From NCBI GenBank assembly GCA_002722645.1, contig PBML01000040.1, positions 29,369 through 38,442 of the forward strand: a DNA stretch of 9,074 nt, read 5' to 3'. Each line of letters opens with the position of its first letter. The first letter of the stretch is position 1. The position numbers were made by a program, and so were the translations under genes. Shown here piece by piece: positions 7,302 to 9,074 of the stretch. The stretch comes from Acidobacteriota bacterium. GTDB taxonomy: Bacteria > Acidobacteriota > UBA890. Below the pieces are notes generated by a model that worked only from the letters and a program-made list of their open reading frames with translations, searched no databases and was not told where the DNA came from.

Positions 7302-8108
7302 TTAGTTTTCTTGAGCAACGACGGGGTTGCTGATGCGGCCAATCCCGGCCACTGAAACGTCGACAGTGTCGCCTGGCCGTACGGGGATCATTCCCTTCGG
7401 GGTCCCCGTAGCGATTATGTCGCCGGGGTATAACGTCATGATTGATGAGATAAAGGCGATAAGCTTCGGGATCGGGTGCACTAATTGGGTTAGCGGGCCA
7501 TGTTGTTGCAGTTCGTTGTTCACGTGCGTCTCAACGATTAACGAAAGTGGATCGAGGCCTGTGGCAACGCAGGGTCCGACTGGCGCAAAAGTGTCATATC
7601 CCTTAGCGCGCACGAACGCTTCCTCGCGGTTCTGTATGTCTCGAGCCGTGACGTCGTTGATCACGGTGTATCCCCAGACGTGATTCATAGATGCTGCTTC
7701 GCTTATTAGATGTCCCTCTTTGCTTATGACGACCGCCAATTCTCCCTCATAATTAAGGTGCTCGCAGGCCGATGGATTGACGATCTGTGCTCCGGTCGGG
7801 GTCAACGTCGTGAGTGGCTTGAGGAAGATCAGTGGTTCTAGCGGCACCGCGCGTTCGCGTTCTTCAGCATGGGCAGCAAAATTACGCGCGACGCCGATAA
7901 TCTTTGTCGGCGTGCAGGGAACGAGCAGCTCGACGGAGGCGCGATCTACGAGGCGATCATTTGGCTCACCCCCAGAAAGTGGATCACCGCTCAACAGGTG
8001 CAACTGGTTGTCCGATGGGTAAAGTTCGTCGGTCTCGGGCTCGGCAGCCTGGGCCCAATGGACGGCGCCTTCGAACTCGATGCGATAGAAGCGGTTCTTC
8101 ACTGACAC
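7302..8108 (-). CDS. Fumarylacetoacetate hydrolase (FAH) family protein
   Basis: Cytoplasmic metal-dependent enzyme of 268 residues. The family contains acylpyruvate hydrolases, hydroxyhepta-dienedioate isomerases, oxaloacetate decarboxylases and relatives, which cleave or isomerise C-C bonds of 2-keto or enol acids. The metal site is clear: Glu121 and Glu123 in YEGELAVVI, and Asp152 in NDVTARD. Other landmarks are KIIGVARNF (69-77), FLKP (95-98), AKGYDTFAPVGP (168-179) and GDIIATGTPKGM (229-240). Length and domain type fit the single-domain bacterial members, not eukaryotic two-domain FAH. The start appears to be GTG at 8108; another GTG lies two codons further in (8102), but AAAAGGGG at 8119-8126 fits 8108 better. 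No ATG exists in the open frame back to the TGA at 8178-8180. It is the first gene of the pair with the OCD-family gene and lies 114 bases downstream of the LVIVD gene. The specific reaction cannot be fixed from sequence. Confidence 0.95.
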   Translation of the reverse strand: MSVKNRFYRIEFEGAVHWAQAAEPETDELYPSDNQLHLLSGDPLSGGEPNDRLVDRASVELLVPCTPTKIIGVARNFAAHAEERERAVPLEPLIFLKPLTTLTPTGAQIVNPSACEHLNYEGELAVVISKEGHLISEAASMNHVWGYTVINDVTARDIQNREEAFVRAKGYDTFAPVGPCVATGLDPLSLIVETHVNNELQQHGPLTQLVHPIPKLIAFISSIMTLYPGDIIATGTPKGMIPVRPGDTVDVSVAGIGRISNPVVAQEN

Positions 8109-8111
8109 GGC

Positions 8112-8126
8112 AAGGGGGCCCCTTTT
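8112..8126 (-). promoter_or_regulatory. Shine-Dalgarno of the FAH-family gene inside a self-complementary G/C block
   Basis: Read on the minus strand, AAAAGGGG is followed by CCCCCTT and, three bases later, by the GTG start. AAGGG can pair with CCCTT over a 3-base loop, so the ribosome site could be hidden in a short hairpin. The site supports the GTG at 8108 as the start; any regulatory use is inference. Confidence 0.4.
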
Positions 8127-8222
8127 CGGTATGCGCGGTGATTTATGGGTAATTCCTGCAGGGATGCTATCCGGTCGTCATCGCAAACACGATTACCCGT
8201 GTAGCAGGCTATTCCGCAACTT

Positions 8223-9074
8223 CTAGCGGTTCGATCCGCCCGGGCCTCTGTCCCAATCTTGTGCACTGGAGATGTTCGGGTATCCCCACTGCTCCCCGTT
8301 CCAGCCGCTGAAGCCATCCATCCGAAAAGCCCAGAATCCAGTGGTCATGTCAGAAACCACAATCAGACCATCGGCGTTACGCACATCGACCCCCCAGACT
8401 CCGTCAAACATCGGGTTTCCCCTCGAAGCCTGAGCTGGGAGAAAAGTGTCGTACCAGCCAACTGTAACCGGGTTGGTCGGGTCCATGACGCTGAATACCT
8501 GCAGCCCGTCAAGGTAGCCAGAAACGAAAACGTATGGCCAGCGCACCTCGTGGTTGTGTACGAGGTTTTTCCAGTCGGCCGTCCAAGCGGATATAGGTCG
8601 GCTGATGTTTTTCCGACCTCCTTCGAGTGCCGGCTGTAGGTCGAAGATGCGCAGCGGGGCGTGCTGATATTCAGTTTCGGCGACTACATAGCGGCCGTCT
8701 GGTGAGGGCGTGAAGGTGTGGCCGCGGGTGACGCCCGAAATTCCGGTCAGGCTGACGAGTAGGCTTGGGTTTTCAAGGTCAGTGATGTCGTAGACGTAAT
8801 AGCCTCCACTACCGCCGCCGTAGAAGCGATCAGTTTCGCTATCCGGGTGATAGCCAGCGTAGAAGTCATGGTAACCGCGACCGCCGGTTTGTCCTTCAGG
8901 GACGGGAATGTGAGCGACGAGCGCTTCGTCGACGCGGCCCTCGACCGCGTAGCCGAGGTCGTAGACGTGGGCGAATGGACCCGAGATCGTCGTCATAAGC
9001 AAGACACGGCCGTTGCTGTGCTTGTAGATGAAGATGTTGTGAAAGCCCCCAAGTAGCTCAGGGTCGCGAATTCG
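8223..9074 (-). CDS. LVIVD-repeat beta-propeller protein, C-terminal part (N-terminus outside the window)
   Basis: The frame is open from the right edge to TAG at 8223-8225, giving 283 residues; the gene begins beyond 9074. A TTG at 9002 and the ATG at 8996 are internal, because coding text of the same kind (HNIFIYKHSNGRVLL) runs upstream to the edge. Blades carry the LVIVD-type pattern, as in YVYDITDLENPSLL (93-106 of the visible part) and GLQVFSVMDPTNPVTVGWYD (190-209), with a His near the start of each blade: FHN (11), YHDF (68), GHTF (118) and VHNHEV (172). The family is normally exported and of unknown function. The visible part has no catalytic signature and no C-terminal membrane anchor; it ends in a Gly/Trp-rich tail. 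It is on the same strand as the FAH/OCD pair but separated by 114 bases, with no clear terminator or promoter in the gap. Confidence 0.85.
   Translation of the reverse strand, partial: RIRDPELLGGFHNIFIYKHSNGRVLLMTTISGPFAHVYDLGYAVEGRVDEALVAHIPVPEGQTGGRGYHDFYAGYHPDSETDRFYGGGSGGYYVYDITDLENPSLLVSLTGISGVTRGHTFTPSPDGRYVVAETEYQHAPLRIFDLQPALEGGRKNISRPISAWTADWKNLVHNHEVRWPYVFVSGYLDGLQVFSVMDPTNPVTVGWYDTFLPAQASRGNPMFDGVWGVDVRNADGLIVVSDMTTGFWAFRMDGFSGWNGEQWGYPNISSAQDWDRGPGGSNR

Noticed and set aside
8188..8201. CACG...CGTG inverted repeat between the LVIVD and FAH-family genes as a terminator
   Set aside because: The stem is only 4 bases and is followed by just three T residues on the minus strand, too weak to call.
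8994..9002. Start of the LVIVD gene at TTG 9002 or ATG 8996
   Set aside because: The same frame stays open to base 9074 with family-like sequence (HNIFIYKHSNGRVLL), so these codons are internal and the true start is outside the window.

Overview
The window looks like chromosomal DNA of a heterotrophic, probably Gram-negative bacterium with moderately high GC. No phage, IS, CRISPR, tRNA or rRNA signal was seen. An exported formylglycine sulfatase, a large Asp-box propeller protein with a Gly/Arg-rich FlgD-like tail, and an LVIVD-repeat propeller are a mix I associate with marine or soil Gemmatimonadota, Acidobacteriota and similar groups. That placement is an impression from gene content, not a demonstrated taxonomy.

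Layout, left to right. (1) Positions 1-1501, minus strand: a type I sulfatase with an export signal, cut by the left edge only a little before its C-terminus. (2) Positions 1618-3267, minus strand: a complete acyl-CoA synthetase of the AMP-binding family. (3) Positions 3268-3494: a 227-base divergent intergenic region with a candidate promoter and a small palindrome in front of the plus-strand gene. (4) Positions 3495-6227, plus strand: a secreted 910-residue sortilin/VPS10-like Asp-box propeller protein with two Gly/Arg-rich stretches and a C-terminal FlgD-like Ig domain. (5) Positions 6228-6305: a short convergent gap with a weak terminator-like hairpin. (6) Positions 6306-8108, minus strand: two genes 18 bases apart, a fumarylacetoacetate-hydrolase (FAH) family enzyme followed by an ornithine cyclodeaminase/mu-crystallin family protein, very likely one operon. 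(7) Positions 8223-9074, minus strand: the C-terminal 283 residues of an LVIVD-repeat propeller protein that continues past the right edge.

The genes suggest catabolism combined with envelope functions. The sulfatase would remove sulfate esters outside the cytoplasm, the acyl-CoA synthetase would activate a carboxylic acid, and the FAH/OCD pair would handle a keto- or imino-acid intermediate. No single pathway can be proved from the sequence. I see no clear previously undescribed system. The points most worth a second look are the Asn at the catalytic-Asp position of the OCD-family enzyme, the 9-base tandem repeat coding Gly-Gly-Arg, and the co-transcribed FAH/OCD pair.
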